Of a stretch of DNA of 64,000 nucleotides, positions 9,757 through 22,687 are shown piece by piece. Source of the DNA: Phragmites australis. Its lineage: Eukaryota; Streptophyta; Magnoliopsida; Poales; Poaceae. The notes beneath the pieces are model-generated. The model was not told the DNA's origin, did no database searches, and was given only the letters and a program-made list of their open reading frames with translations. The DNA is taken from positions 25,618,001 through 25,682,000 of the forward strand of contig NC_084927.1 in NCBI RefSeq assembly GCF_958298935.1, read 5' to 3'. Position 1 is the stretch's first letter, and every line of letters starts with the position of its first letter. Both the position numbers and the translations under genes were made by a program.

Positions 9757-11365
9757 TGAAAGTGCATCTAGGCCCCCTAAGTGGGTTTTGGCTTATTGAT
9801 GACAAAACGATTAAAGAACTAACATGCTTTGCGAGTATTGAACAGGTATAAGCATTAGTTGTGAAGGTAAATGACGTTTGACGCCCGCCGAAACAATTGA
9901 AGAATCAACGAAGGGCACAAGATACGGCTTACATTCATTTTACTTTTGAAATTGAGTCTAGGATAGATTTTTTCTTAGATGGATGAATTTAATTGCTTGA
10001 ATGTGTCTCAATGCTCAAGAGATCCTTTAGAACCACCCAGTTGAGAGACACATTCACTCACGGACACGAAACTCTTTCTGAAAAACTTCAGAGTCCGGAG
10101 TCTCCGGTGTTCACCGAATACTCCGGTACTCAGCGTTCAGCCGGAGTCTCCGAGAGAGCCTCCGGCAGAGAGTCTCGGTTACGGTTTAATCTTTTTAAGA
10201 AAAAGACCGAAGTCTCCGGTGTTCACCGGATACTTCGGTAAAATGTTTAGTGTGCAGTCGGAGTCTCCGAGGTAGACTCCAGCAGAGGCTCTCGGTTAGC
10301 GTTTAATCTTTTTGGTAAAAAGAAATAAAGACCGGAGTCTCCGGTGTTCACCGGATACTCCGGTACCTGGAGATGCCGGAGGATCCGGCTAGTCTCCGGA
10401 CTTAGTCTGTTTTGGAAAATCTGTCAGGACCGGAGACTCCGGTGTTCACCGGAGACTCCGGTAATTAAACAGAACTGTAACGGCTATTTCTGACACGTTC
10501 GTGACCGTTCTGACGCCGTTTTTGGAATTAGGACCGGAGACTCCGGTGTACACCGGATACTCCGGTAAGCTCTGACAAAAACAGTAACGGCTAGTCTGTG
10601 AGAGAGGGCTATAAATGCCTCCTCTCTCCATAGCATTTAGAGCTTGCTGTGGCTGTTTTTCTTAAGACCTCTTGAGCACTTTAAGAGCATTCAAAGCCTC
10701 TCCAATCATCTCTAGAGCAAAATTTGCACAAATTTGAGAGTGTGTGTTTGGAGAGAGTTCAAGCCACTTGGGCATTGATTTCTTCATCAAGCATCTACTG
10801 CGATCATCTTTTTGAAGCTTTGGGCTTCTAGAAGGAAAGGAGTCGTCCGAAGAGCACCCAAAACTTGTGGTGTGCCTCGGGAAGTTTGTAAGCAACTTCA
10901 TATTGAGTAAGAATTTCTAGCTTGATCTTTGTGGTCGCTAGAAGAGGATAGGGTTGGAGAAGACCCGGCTCTTTGTGAGCTCCTCAACGGAGACGTAGGC
11001 ACTTCTTAGTGAGGTGGCCGAACTCCGGGATATATTCTCGTGTTCTTATTTGCGAAACTTACTTTATCGTGTGCATTTGTTAATTTGTCATTTAAATTGC
11101 TATAGTGTCAATCTTGCTAGTTTTAAGTGTTATTCTAGCTTTGTAATATCTATTTGACCTAGTGCTACTCTTAGAATCTAGCTGTGGTCTTTAGTTCAAA
11201 TTTATTCTGAAAATTCCTGTCAGGCCGGAGACTCCGGACTAGACCGGATACTCCGGACCATACCGGAGTATCCGGACTTCACCGGAGTATCCGGCAGTTT
11301 AATCCGTAGTTTTTAGTTTTATTTTTCAGAAAAGCCTATTCACCCCCCCCTTCTAGGCACTTTCA
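9757..11365 (+). mobile_element. Solo LTR A, inserted in gag
   Basis: 1609 bp, from TGAAAGTGCATCTAGGCCCC to TTCTAGGCACTTTCA, flanked by a perfect 5-bp duplication AAGAT (9752-9756 and 11366-11370). The terminal TGAAAGTGC and GCACTTTCA are inverted repeats. No primer site, polypurine tract or coding region is present. Confidence 0.92.
10093..10570. repeat. Cluster of CCGGAG/CTCCGG near-palindromes in solo LTR A
   Basis: Five copies of a ~30-bp unit, CTCCGGTGTTCACCG with flanking CCGGAG and CTCCGG words, centred near 10105, 10220, 10345, 10450 and 10550. Another group lies at 11221-11300. The units are self-complementary and spaced about 100-126 bp. Clustered LTR palindromes have been described for Sirevirus-type LTRs; a role here is not known. 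Confidence 0.8.
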
Positions 11366-12595
11366 AAGATATCATGTGTTTATAAATACTCTTAATCAAT
11401 TTAAGATGCTTCCAAATGAGTTATGCAATGATATGTATTTTCGTATGAATATGTTTATTGAATAAATCAATTCTCCTGAACTCACTCAATTGTCTCAAGG
11501 AAATATTATTCATACGATCTTGATGGTGCTTCCCAGGCCGCGATACAACATTATCACATCTCTTCTTCATAAAAGGGACATCAATGATATGAGCATCACT
11601 GACGCCCTTGTGAATATATGTGCTCATCGGATGTTCTTATTTGGAGACCAAGAGTTCTCATCCAAGAAGAATCTTGCTCTCAAGGCTAAGATGATTGACA
11701 AGAAGAAAAAGATCATGAAGCTCCTATCATCAAGTGAAAGCGATGATGATGATGATGATTCCGACACCAAGATTGCGCTCCTCATGAGAAGAACTACAAG
11801 AATGATATCTAAGTTGGGCAAGAAGGGCTACAACTATGATCCAAGAAGAAGAAATTTCGCTCAAATAAATTTGATACGTTTGGTGGTGGAGACAAGAAGA
11901 AGTGGTACAATTGTGTTAACCATGACCACATATCATATGATTGTCATTATCTCGACAAGAAAAACAAGAACAAGAGCAAAAAGATTGATGCTAGTGAGGA
12001 TAAGGATAAGCACAAGAAGAAGGACCAAGATAATAATAAGAATAAGCTCTTCAATAAAAAGGATGGAGGCCATAAGGCTTATATTGTTGGTGAATGGGTT
12101 TCTGACGAAAGCTCAAGTGATGATTCAAACGATGATGAGGATAACAACTTCGCGGGCCTCGCCATCATAAATAATGATTTACCACTTCCTCCACTACCTA
12201 TGTGCCTCATAGCAAAAGGTAATAATAAGGTGAGGAGTGAGGAAGATGATAGTAATGATGATGATGGTATTTCTCCTAATGATCTTTCCAAGCTAATGAA
12301 TGACTATACTACTATCATTAAGAAGCAAAAAAAAAAAAAACTAAAATGAAGTCTTTTTAAAATGTTAATGCTAAGCTTAGTTCTAGTTCTGATGAATTAT
12401 TTGCTAAATAAATGATGTGCTTAAGAAACATGATGAAGTAGTTGTATCTAGCAAGTCACTTGAGGATAGTAATAAAAAGCTAAAACTTAAGCGTATAGAC
12501 TTGAAATACAAATATCAAGAACTTAAGCTAGCTTATGATGCAATTGATATTATCATTAATGAATTGACTACTATTGAGATTGTTAAGGTCAATAT

Positions 12596-14932
12596 TGAAA
12601 GTGCATCTAGCTCTTATGTGTGATTTTGATAAGTAATGATAATATATATGAACTAACAATGTTGTTGAGAATTATTAGTAGGTTGTTCTATAGGCGATGC
12701 ATGAAGGAGAGATATGCATCAAGATGAAAGAGCTCTAGGTGATGCTCGGAAAAAGAAGCTCATAAGAAGAAAGAAAAACTCATATAAGATTGACGATAAG
12801 TATGAATGCTAAATTACTTGTGGAGATCAAGTAACTAAAGGTATGCCATTGTCAATAGAGTTTTATGGACTAATCCGTGTGTTTTATGCTTAAGAGTGAG
12901 TTGGGGTTAGAATACATGAGAATGCATAAGTTGAATTAAAATCCAATATGCCAAGAGTGAAGAACAAGATTGAACTCTATATATGATAAAGTGAATTTAT
13001 TGAAGATGTCAGATATAAAATATTTTTTTATGGTAAGACGGTGAAGGATAAGCAAGACTCGACTGCGATGGACTATCCGGTGGTGAGAGGCAAGTAAATG
13101 GCTTGCACCAAAGGACCAAGGCGATGCTGAAGAGTAAGTGAAGGCTTTGCGCTAATGGACTATGTGAGGCCATGAGAAGCTATGAGTGACTCACATCAAT
13201 CATATGAATAATCAAGAAGAAATAAAGTGAAGATTATATGAAAATTGACAACCCTTAAGGTTTGAAAGAAAGAAGTGGTACTTGAAAGTATTCAAAGGCT
13301 TAAATTGGTCCAAACGAGTTTTACATTTGAATTTGAGTGTAGTTATGCCATACTATTAAGAGTGATGTAATATAGAGCTAATTATCATGTCTCAGTGCTC
13401 AAGAGTTTTCTAACCAATCCAAAGTGAGAGTCAGCTTAAGGAGCCCGATGCAGAAAGTGCGAAAGTGTTCGAATTGGGTTTCAGAGTGTTTTTAGTTTTT
13501 TACAATTTGTTTGAGACGATGAATTAAGTTGGGATGTGTAGCCCTATGAATAACTTTTCCATAGAATCCAAAATTGTGGAAATCGAACTTCAGAATCAAA
13601 AGTTATTGTCATTTTCAGAAGGTTAGCTGTGCTGAACTTGGACTCTCCGGGTTGACCTAGATACTCTGGATTGGTCAGAGTCTCTGGGCTTAGCTCTGAG
13701 CCAGGTGGTATGTTGGGGTCATAGTATTTTATCTGGATGTTCTGGGTTGACCCGAATACTCCGGGTGGCCGATGGACTTTACTCTGGTCAGGGCTCTTGG
13801 TTAAGCATTCTAATGCCAACCTGGAGTCTCTGGGTTGACCTGAAGACTCCGAGTCAGTATAAAAAGCTGCGTAATGGATAGCTTTTAGGAAAAGGGTATA
13901 AATATTCTCTCACCCCACCCTTGTTTATTGCTGCTTGGGCACGAAAAAATCCTTCTAAGACAAAAGAACTCCCTCCCCACTCCAATCTAGTGTGTAATTT
14001 GAGAAGAAGAGTGAGTTGTGTTGAGAGATTGAAAGATTGAGTGCAAGTGAGTTAAATAAAATCTTAAGCACTCGAGTTCATCAGCAAGAAGTTCATCATC
14101 GCGTTTGTTACTCTTAGAGCTTTGAGCTCCTAGGCGGTTAGGCATCGCTGGCGAGCACCCAAGGTTGTGGTGTGCCGTGAGAAGTTTGTTTGCTTCGATT
14201 TTATCTCTGGATGGAAGAAATCAAGAGTGGAAACCCAATCTCAAGTGTAATCGAGTTTGAAAAGAAAAAGGGTTGAGAGAGATCCAGCTCAAGTGTGATC
14301 GAGCCCCTCAATAGAGACGTAGAAACCTCTAGTGGAGGTGTCCGAACTTCGGAAAACAAATCACGTGTCTTCTTTCTTATTTTCATGTTCTTGTGCTCTT
14401 GCTTAATATTTGTGTATTTTGCCTGATCTACTTGTTCATGTGTATTTGATTACAGCTTCTCCATAGATCTACTTGGAATCATCACTTAGAACACACGACT
14501 TCACTTGGTTTGATCTAGAACCCTTTAGATGCTATTTAATTTTAATTTCGAGTTCATTCTTTGTTGAACTCGGAGGTTCCGGGTTGAACCCGGAAGGTCC
14601 AGCTTCTATACAATCAGCACTGAACCCGGAGTATCTAGTTCAACCCGTATACTCTGGATGAATAGTATTTTTAGGATTTTCTTTTTGAGTTTTATTGCAT
14701 ATCTTTTACTAGATTTGAGTAATCATTGTCACCCTAGGATTGTAATATTTACACTTATTTAGGATGATTATGCACTAGTTGAGCCTAGCATATGTAGGAT
14801 TTTCATTTGTGAAAAATCTGTTAGTTTATTTTCCGCTGCAAGTTTAGGTCAACAGTAAAAGGTGGCGAATTTTTGTAAAAACGTCTATTCACCCTCCTCT
14901 GATCGACATCATTGTCCTTTCAAATATATCTA
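12596..14932 (+). mobile_element. Solo LTR B, inserted between gag and protease
   Basis: 2337 bp, starting TGAAAGTGCATCTAG and ending TTGTCCTTTCA, flanked by perfect AATAT duplications (12591-12595 and 14933-14937). Homologous along its length to the solo LTR at 53536-55848, for example the shared ATGAAGGAGAGATATGCAT near 12700. Its first bases match solo LTR A, so the two families are related. Confidence 0.92.
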
Positions 14933-14937
14933 CTTCT

Positions 14938-17311
14938 TGTGATGATCTTCTTGATATGTCATGCTGCTCTTCATATGATAATATATCATCTTTTAAGACT
15001 ACCCATGCAAGGGAGCAAAGCTAAAAGATGAGATTGCTAGTCTCAATTCATGTGTGGTCCGATTGACTAAGGGGAGTACAAGCACCAGAAAATCCTCATG
15101 AAGAATGCTATGTACTACAACAAGTGAGGTTTTGAATGCTTCACTAACATGGAGGAAAACATCATCAAGTCACCAGAGATCAATAATTGCTTAATCAAGG
15201 AAGTTGGTTCATATTACCAATATTATAAAGTCATTTGTCACTACACAAGGGAGTGTCTAATTCCTACTAAATGTCTCCCGACATTGCCTTCTAAATACAA
15301 GTTCACTTACAATGATAACCATTTCTTGTTGTATAAGCTTAAGAGTGGTAAAGTTATGGCTAAATTTATTGAAACTCAAGCTAAGGACAAGCTTTTATGC
15401 AACTTTGGGTGCCCAAAGCTCTTGTATCTCATGTTATAGGTACCAAACATTAGTACCTAACAACAAGCTTGATCTATTATGTGTAGGTGAACTACAAAGT
15501 CAGTGGTAACCACTGGATGCTTAATAATGGATGTACAGAATATATGAATGACAATATAAAGATGTTCACCTTACTAGAAGATGAAGTGGATGATCATGAC
15601 ATGGTCACTTTTGGTGATAATTCTAGGACAAATGTGATAGGTTTGGGTAAGGTGGCAATCTCCAATGATCTTTCTATCTTTAATGTTCTTTTAGTTGAGT
15701 CTTTTATTTTAATTTGCTTTCCTTAGCTTAACTATGTGACTTAGGCTTCACATACTTATCTAGTGATGTTGATATAGTCATAACTAGTCACTTAGGCTTC
15801 ACATGCTTATTTAGTGATGTTTGAAGGATATGATATTCGAAAAACAAAAGTTGTGTAGTGCTTGCCAAGAATGAAAGTAAGTTGCAAGCTCTCATCTATA
15901 TAAGTCTACGATGTCTACATCAATACCCTTATAGCTACTACACACTGACCTCTTAGGACCAACTATCTACAAAAGTCTTGATAATAACCTCTATTGTCTT
16001 ATCATTATTGATGATTATACAAGATACACTTGGATTTTCTTTTTAGATGATAAGAGCAAAACCGTTGGGATCTTCAAGAAGTTCGCAAAGAAGGCTCAAA
16101 ATGAATTTGAGGTCACACTTGTAAAGATCCAGAGTGATAATAGGACGGAGTTTAAAAATACTCAAGTTGAAATTTTTGTGATGATAGAGGTATCAATCAT
16201 GAATTCTCATCAACCTACACCCCTCAACATATTGACATGGTGGAGAGGAAGAACAAGACATTGATCACGCTTGCAAGAGCTATGTTGGATGAGTATGGTA
16301 TGCTTAAGAAATTTTAGGCGGAAGCAATCAACACGGCATATCATGCATCCAATCGAATGTATCTCCACCGACTATTGAAGATGACGTCATGTGAGCTTCT
16401 CATTGGGAGGAAACCCAATATCTCCTACTTTCAGGTGTTCGGGTGCAAATTCTTCCTTAGAGCTCAACTACATACTTGAATTTCAAATCAAGCAATTGAA
16501 GGAAAGGGATTTTTATCCATCAAAAGAAGTACACGAAGGACATCCTCAAGAAGTTCAAGATGGATGATAGCAAGCCAATCAAGACTCCAATGCCTACTAA
16601 TGGACATCTCGATATAGATGAAACGGGTAAACCAGTTGACTAAAAGCTTTATCGTTCTATATTGGGTCACTTTTTTATATTACCGCATCTAGACTCGATA
16701 TTATATTTAGTGTATACATGTACGCTCATTTTAAGGCTAACCCTAAGGAGTCATATATTAGCACGGTTAAAAGGATCATTAGATACCTAAAGTATATACC
16801 TAGCATAGGCTTGTGATAACCCAAACTCGTTTCTTACTCTTAGGTTACTCGGATTCGGATTTTACTGGATGTCGTGTGGATCATAAGAGTACTTTGGGTG
16901 GGTGCCACTTGCTCGGGTGATCCCTAGTTTCTTGGTCGTCTAAAAATCAAAATTTTGTGGCCTTGTCCACCGCAAAAGCCGAATATATAACAGTTGGAGC
17001 TTGTTGTGTTCAAATCCTTTATATGAAGCAAAACTTATTAGATTTTGGTGTTCATCTAGAGAATGTTTCACTCCTTTGTGACAACAAGAGTGCCGTAAAA
17101 CTTGCAAACAGTCCCGTTCAACACTCTCGCACAAAACGTATTGATATCTGTCATCACTTTTTAGAGATCGTGTGACTAAAAATGATATTTCTCTTAGTGG
17201 TGTAAGGTCGGAAGATCAATTGGCAGATATCTTTACAAAACCTCTAATTGAAGCCACTTTTTGTAGATTACGAAATGAGTTGAACATGATAGATGCTTCA
17301 AATGTTATGTG
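14938..17311 (+). pseudogene. Copia pol remnant: protease, integrase, RNase H; most of RT deleted
   Basis: Near 15500 the protease segment reads GNHWMLNNGCTEYM; the Asp-Ser-Gly of a retroviral-type aspartic protease is replaced by Asn-Asn-Gly. The integrase core follows (about 15990-16480: IIIDDYTRYTWIFFL, then KIQSDNRTEF and later VFGCKFF). It jumps directly near 16480 to the far end of the reverse transcriptase (QIKQLKERDFYPSK, then a region matching TASRLDIIFSVYM), so the catalytic YxDD part is absent. RNase H is recognisable at 16957-17311 (ALSTAKAEYI, CDNKSAVKLANSP, DQLADIFTKPL), ending at TGA 17309. Several stops and frameshifts occur. No functional polymerase can be made. Confidence 0.82.
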
Positions 17312-18278
17312 ATATCTTGTCATATAGATACATTCATGATAGATGCTCGTATAATCTTCTCAAGATAGCAGTGAACATTAGTTTTGCTTGTTTTGCTTGA
17401 GTTGGTGGTCCTCTACTTTCACTCAAGACATGTTGTTGGGTTAACCATGTAGAAGCTTGGGAAGAGAAGTAATATGACAAGATAGATTTATTCAATGATA
17501 TGCATTCACATGTCATATAGCTTGCACTTATGTTTAAATTCTTGCACTTGTTTTGCATTGTATATGCATTGGTGGTAGAAAGATAAAAAAGGATGATATC
17601 ACTCTTTGAGATTGTTGTTTGCTCTCAATGTGAACATACACCTCTATAAGTGTGATTAAATATATGTTTGTGCTTCGTGCCTATTGAGTCATGTCCTAGT
17701 GAATTTAAAGCCTTAATCTTTGAGTTCATAGGCAAAACGACTCATACTTTTTCTTGGAGTTTTCTCCCTTCTTTCCTTTTGGTTCTTTTTTCCTTTTGCG
17801 AAAGTTATGTATGGTATAGCCTTTTAGGGCAAATATTTGCAAATATGTATTTGAGAGGGTAAGATGTTCACTCAAACTGCTCCAAATATGTGGTTTTTGT
17901 TGAGTGTTCATTTGAAATTTGGACTCAGTAAGAGATTTTAGTTCAACAGAGTCTTTTTCTTCTCACAGGAAGGTCTGGCATTCTTTGCTTTCTTCTCAGC
18001 AGATCATTCGGCGTCCTATTCTTCCAGCGCTGCAAGTTTCCCTAGAATTTGGTCCGGTGTCAGCTCAAGTACATCACTAGACCTTTCGACGCTTAGTCAG
18101 TGGCAGAAAAAATTAGAAGGACAAAAATAGCTTGGCGAGAACAAAATTATCATCACCAGACCTTCTGACGTTCAGAAGTCTGTTTTCGCTCAGAAAAGAT
18201 TTCACGTTATGTACTGTGATCCGCGGATATTCCGGCGTGTGAAAGTTGGTTTTGGCTCAGTTTGTAAGTTTTTTGCAA
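17312..18278 (+). other. Spacer between pol and the env-position ORF (left part)
   Basis: AT-rich sequence of the retroelement without a sustained ORF. It continues on the other side of the nested solo LTR at 22688-23327. Short ORFs such as 17668-17862 show no domain. Confidence 0.5.
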
Positions 18279-18283
18279 ATATT

Positions 18284-21200
18284 TGTTGGTGGATGAACAC
18301 CGCAAGTGTCACGTCCCAAATTCCATAATCGCGTGATTAAGTTAAATCATGCATCATTAACATCATAATTAATTTTGAGGTAAATTATTTTGGCAAATTA
18401 GAGCAATTCGTTTTGAATCAATCGGATGAGAGAAAGAAATTCGGGAGAGAAAAGAATGAATTTCGCAGTCAAAGCGGACTTTTTCCTTAACATGTGGGCC
18501 CCACGTGTGGCCCCACACCTCACCACTCCCTCTCTCAAGTGGGCAGCCACCCCCACCTTCTCTCTCTCTCTCTCTCCCTGCTCCCTCCCGTGCTCCCTCT
18601 CACCGTGCAGCACAGGGAGCCCTCTCCCTCTCTCACTCTCTCAAGCCCCTCTCCCTTTCTCCCTCAAATCCGCGCTCTAGGAGCCGAATCAAAGTGAGTG
18701 TGAGGTACCATTGCGATCACAAGCTTATGAGCTATCCATCCCTCCAATTCATTTTTGTTTTCCCGGAGGATTTGAGCTGGATTTGGTGTCTTTTGGTGTT
18801 AGGGTTGAAATGTGAAGAACACCGGATTTCTTCGCCTCCCGAGCTTTTCCCTCTGTTTCCTCCTTCAATTGGTAGTTCACAACCTCGGTAAAGGCCTTTG
18901 GGTGAGACTCCTCAACTCCCATGGCGAGAATCCACCTTTTGAATGGTTGGATTTCGAATTTTGAGCTAGGGGTTTGAAGTTCATGAGTTCTTGATGAGTT
19001 AGAAGCAATAGCCAAGTTTTGGTCGATTTCGGTGTATACATGTTGTCCTACACGGTAGAGGAAGTTAATGTGATACTCTAGGTCCAAGTCCCCACTCCAA
19101 ATGTCGCCGGAATCGTCGCCGGTGAGCTCCCAAAGTGCCCTTGGCGACTCCCAGCGGTCTGACCGCCACCCCAAGGTCGGTCAGACCGCCAGGGGCCAAA
19201 ACCCTCTGCATGGGGGTGGTTTGACCATGTTTTCAGCGGTCTGACCATGACTCTTAGCAGTCTGACCTCCAGTATACCTGCGGTCTGACCGCTGTATACC
19301 CAGACAGCACAGTTACTGCTTGCTGAAACTTGTAAAATTCATAATAAATTCTCTATAGCTCCAAAAATTATGAAACAAATTTTGTTAGTTTCATAATATC
19401 CTACTATACCTATTAAAAATATCCACAGCTATTAAATAATGAATTAAATTTCTGAGATTAATTAATTAGGTTAAAGCTTCATTAATTCACCGTTAATTCA
19501 TCATAAGTCCAAAATTGATTAATCCAATTTTGCTAGTTTCCTTATGACTTGTTCTATCTAGGAAAAATGTTTTCATCCATTATATGCATATTGTGGTATA
19601 TATTTGCACTTCATTCATACTCATTGCATTGCACGCGTTAATCCTTTTTAGAGAACGTCGATCCGTCGATCCCGGAGGCCGAAGGCGATCCCGCCGCGCC
19701 GTATCTTTCTGATTCAGGGCAGCAAGGCAAGCATTTATCATATTGCACCGTGTTAACTTGAAAGTCTAAAGTGTTATCTATGCTTATGTATGTATGCATG
19801 TGTCGGATACCTTTGGGTAGAACCTATGCCGTTGCATTCTTCTACCTTGGTCACGAGTTCATGTATGTTCCTTGAAGCCTAGAGGTGATGTCGATGTCTA
19901 AAGGTCTTCGCTATGCTTAGAAGTGCTTAGGTATTTCGGTAGAAGTCGAACGACGGCGTTCTCCGTTGTTCGCGAGGATAGGATCTATTACTGTTTATAA
20001 TTACATGTTGTTGGTGATGGTATGGTTGGTGAGTGGTGAGTATGAGATGAGGTGTGAGCGGTGCTAGGAGGGTGTTTAGCCTGCCCGGATGTGGAGTTCC
20101 CCCGGTAGGACGGTAGAGGAAAACCGGGCACCATAGACCGTTTGCACCGGTTAAGCACCGATCGTCGATGTAGTCGGCTTTAACACTTACCTTACTCACC
20201 ACACGCTGATATAATGGTAGGCAAGCCGAATACCTTTGTAGCTGTGGCTTTGTAGGCGTGAACAACGACGGTGTGAGCGGGCGGGCTTGTAAGCGGTACT
20301 AGTTTGCTCAGAGAGTAGTTCTAGTACCGTCGCACCGAGCGTTGCATGCCCCACACGGTTGGGACTGGTTGGGAAAGGTTGTCATGAGTACCCCCTTGTG
20401 TGCACTTTGGCCGGTGGCATAAGCCGTATGGTCCTCGTGTCATGTGGGTCCAGGAGTATCCCCTGCAGGGTGTAAAAACAGTTCGAACTGCCGTACTCTC
20501 GGTTATGAGCATGTCTATCGCTTATCTGCACTGGTCGTAGAGTCTCGGTTGTGGGCGATGATTCGGCTACATGTTTGTGGATTGGTTATGTTGGAGTTAT
20601 GTTGGAGTTATAGTGGTGTTGGTTCAGATATGACATGGTTTGGTGTGGTTATGGTTCGGGTATGTGGATGTGGTTCGGATACAGTGTGGTGGTTTGGGCA
20701 TGGTGATCGAGTTGGCACCAGTTATACTTTGATACACTTGTTGGTTATGTTTATATATGTTCAGTTGGTGGTGCGGGGTTGTTTCATATATGTTGGTTAA
20801 GCTAGTTGCTCACACCTACGTCTAGGTTGCTTACCACTTAATTAAACTTAACCATGTTAATTCTTGCTACCAGCTTAATGCATGATCCTTGGAGTCGGGA
20901 ATATATATATACCCATACTGTGTAAGACTTGTGAGTACCTTCGTACTCAGGGTGCTGCCCTTAAGTTGTTGCAGGTTCACCGGTTGGCGAGGAAGAGGCA
21001 CTGTTTGGCTATTTTGTGCCTGCCGATCAGGGTGGCAAGCAGGAGTAGCACATTCTACTCTGAACTCAGTGCTCTTGGTATGGAGCTTAAGGGCATGTGG
21101 CTCCATATCCTTTTGTTGTATAGTTTATTTTCTTTCGCTACGTAGATCTTTTGTTGGTTAGGAGTTGAGGGGTTTTGTCTCCTCCTAGCTCGCTTTTGTT

Positions 21201-22682
21201 GTAAACTATTGAAATCAATTGCATGCTTAATACTTGTAATATAAATGTTTATTACTCGCTTTTTATTAAGCTATATTGTGATGTACATGTTGGAAGGCAT
21301 GTGTTCCGATCCTTGGGCAAAAAACAAGTGCCGGGACTGCCGGAGCGGTATTTTGATTAATTATCGAGGTTGTGATTATATTAATGATTCGCCTGATGAT
21401 TAGTTCGAATACTGTTTGGACAGGTCCTCACAGCAAGCGGGGATCCTGATGGACCCCCTTTGGGATTCGGCCGAGGGGCTGATTCTGGATCTACCTCGTA
21501 TGTGGATTTAATGCGAATATATGAGATCTAGGCGGGACGGATGATCGTCGGCTAGTAAGAGTAAATGCTCAAGGGATTTTAGACAGGTTCGGGCCGCACG
21601 GAGCGTAATACCATACTCCTGTGTATTTGGTGTGATATTAATGCTCTTGGAATACCTTTCTCTGGATCTCTGTGTTACAAGGCTTTTTGTCTAAGTCTTG
21701 AGCTTCGATCTTCAAGTGCCAGTCACTCTGAGCTTCTACTCGGCCTGTCCCAAGCTTGACTTCTATCAGCCTCTCAATTTCTAAAGCTTGCTCAAGCTTG
21801 TCTTTCTAAAGCTTCTCCTCCTTCGAAGTGCTCCCCCCTTTTATCCTATCGGGGGAGGCTCAGTGTGCCCAAATCGGGGGTACAAGTTCCCGTACGCCAT
21901 AAATAGAAAGCAACCATCATGGGTTTACAGTTTGATGTTATAGGGGTTGAAATACGCCCTTCGGCCGGTCCCGTCGCCCATTACGCCCAACTTTAGCAGG
22001 TGCAGGGGGGCCCACCGGGCAGCCACCGAACACCCCGCATGCCCATCTGGTCAGAGCAGACCTGACACGACAGGGTGGCAGGTGATACGCCTCGAGCCCA
22101 GTGATGATATCTTCCGTCTTCTTTATGGGCCCCGTAAGGTGACGTGCGATGGGACCCGTTGCATTAAATGTCCCCACGCCTCCTGCCAGGCGGTGGCAGG
22201 GATTGACGTACTCAGTACAACAGGCGTGGGGGGGAGTGGTTGGAAGTGAAAGGCTACGCTCACTCTTAAATGCAGCATCGGGCTTCCCACTGATTGACAC
22301 CACACTGTTGAGCCCTTGTGGGGTCCACCGGCAAGGGGCTGCTTGGGTCCTCGGGGAACTCTGGGTACTCGGGGACCAACTGTTCATGGCTCCGGGCGCC
22401 CTCTCCCGGATTTGTCTCTTCTCGGGTCCTCGGGGAACTCTGGGTACTCGGAGACTACTATTTATGGCCCCGAGCACCCCTCCCGGAACTGGCTCTTCTC
22501 GGGTCCTCGGGTCCTCGGGGAACTCTGGGTACTCGGGGACCACTGTTCATGGCCCCGAGCACCCCTCTTGGAACTGGCTCTTCTCGGCTCTCGGGGAGAT
22601 GGTTCCCGAGGGAAGGCGCCACGTGGCATTTTGCTGTCCTGGCCTCGGGACTTGGGGACCCCTGGTTCCCATGTCATCGACA
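18284..22682 (-). mobile_element. Solo LTR C, itself split by solo LTR D
   Basis: Same family as 3066-4426 but inverted. It starts TGTTGGTGGATGAAC, is interrupted after 18306 by the solo LTR at 18307-21432, resumes at 21438, and ends CATGTCATCGACA. A perfect ATATT duplication flanks it (18279-18283 and 22683-22687). Without the nested piece it is about 1268 bp. The G-rich tandem units appear at about 22330-22600. Confidence 0.9.
18307..21432 (+). mobile_element. Solo LTR D (3.1 kb), nested inside solo LTR C
   Basis: 3126 bp, from TGTCACGTCCCAAATTCC to GGTCCTCACA, with perfect GCAAG duplications (18302-18306 and 21433-21437). Homologous to the 3.5-kb solo LTR at 56341-59845, for example GGTAGAAGT(C/T)GA(A/G)CGACGG and TTGTTCGCGAG. 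TGT(A/C)AC..CCC starts with CTCACA ends and lengths over 3 kb resemble Gypsy chromovirus (Tekay/Del) LTRs; that class is inferred, since no coding part is present. A CT-rich microsatellite lies near 18560-18660. Confidence 0.9.
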
Positions 22683-22687
22683 ATATT

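Larger units (their letters stand above)
9594..12350 (+). pseudogene. Copia gag, decayed and split by a solo LTR
   Basis: Gag-like sequence reads ISEDIFSKVRSKELAHDI, then a TAG, then CEIHEVSKRIREER up to 9756. It resumes at 11371 as YHVFINTLNQFKMLPNE. This is the alpha-helical DUF4219/UBN2-type capsid region of plant Copia elements. A zinc knuckle follows near 11905 (YNCVNHDHISYDC), but its first Cys is missing (Trp before the Tyr), so the CCHC set is broken. A Lys- and Asp-rich linker follows. At least two in-frame stops and frame changes occur. Gag normally packages the element RNA; this copy cannot make an intact protein. Confidence 0.75.
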
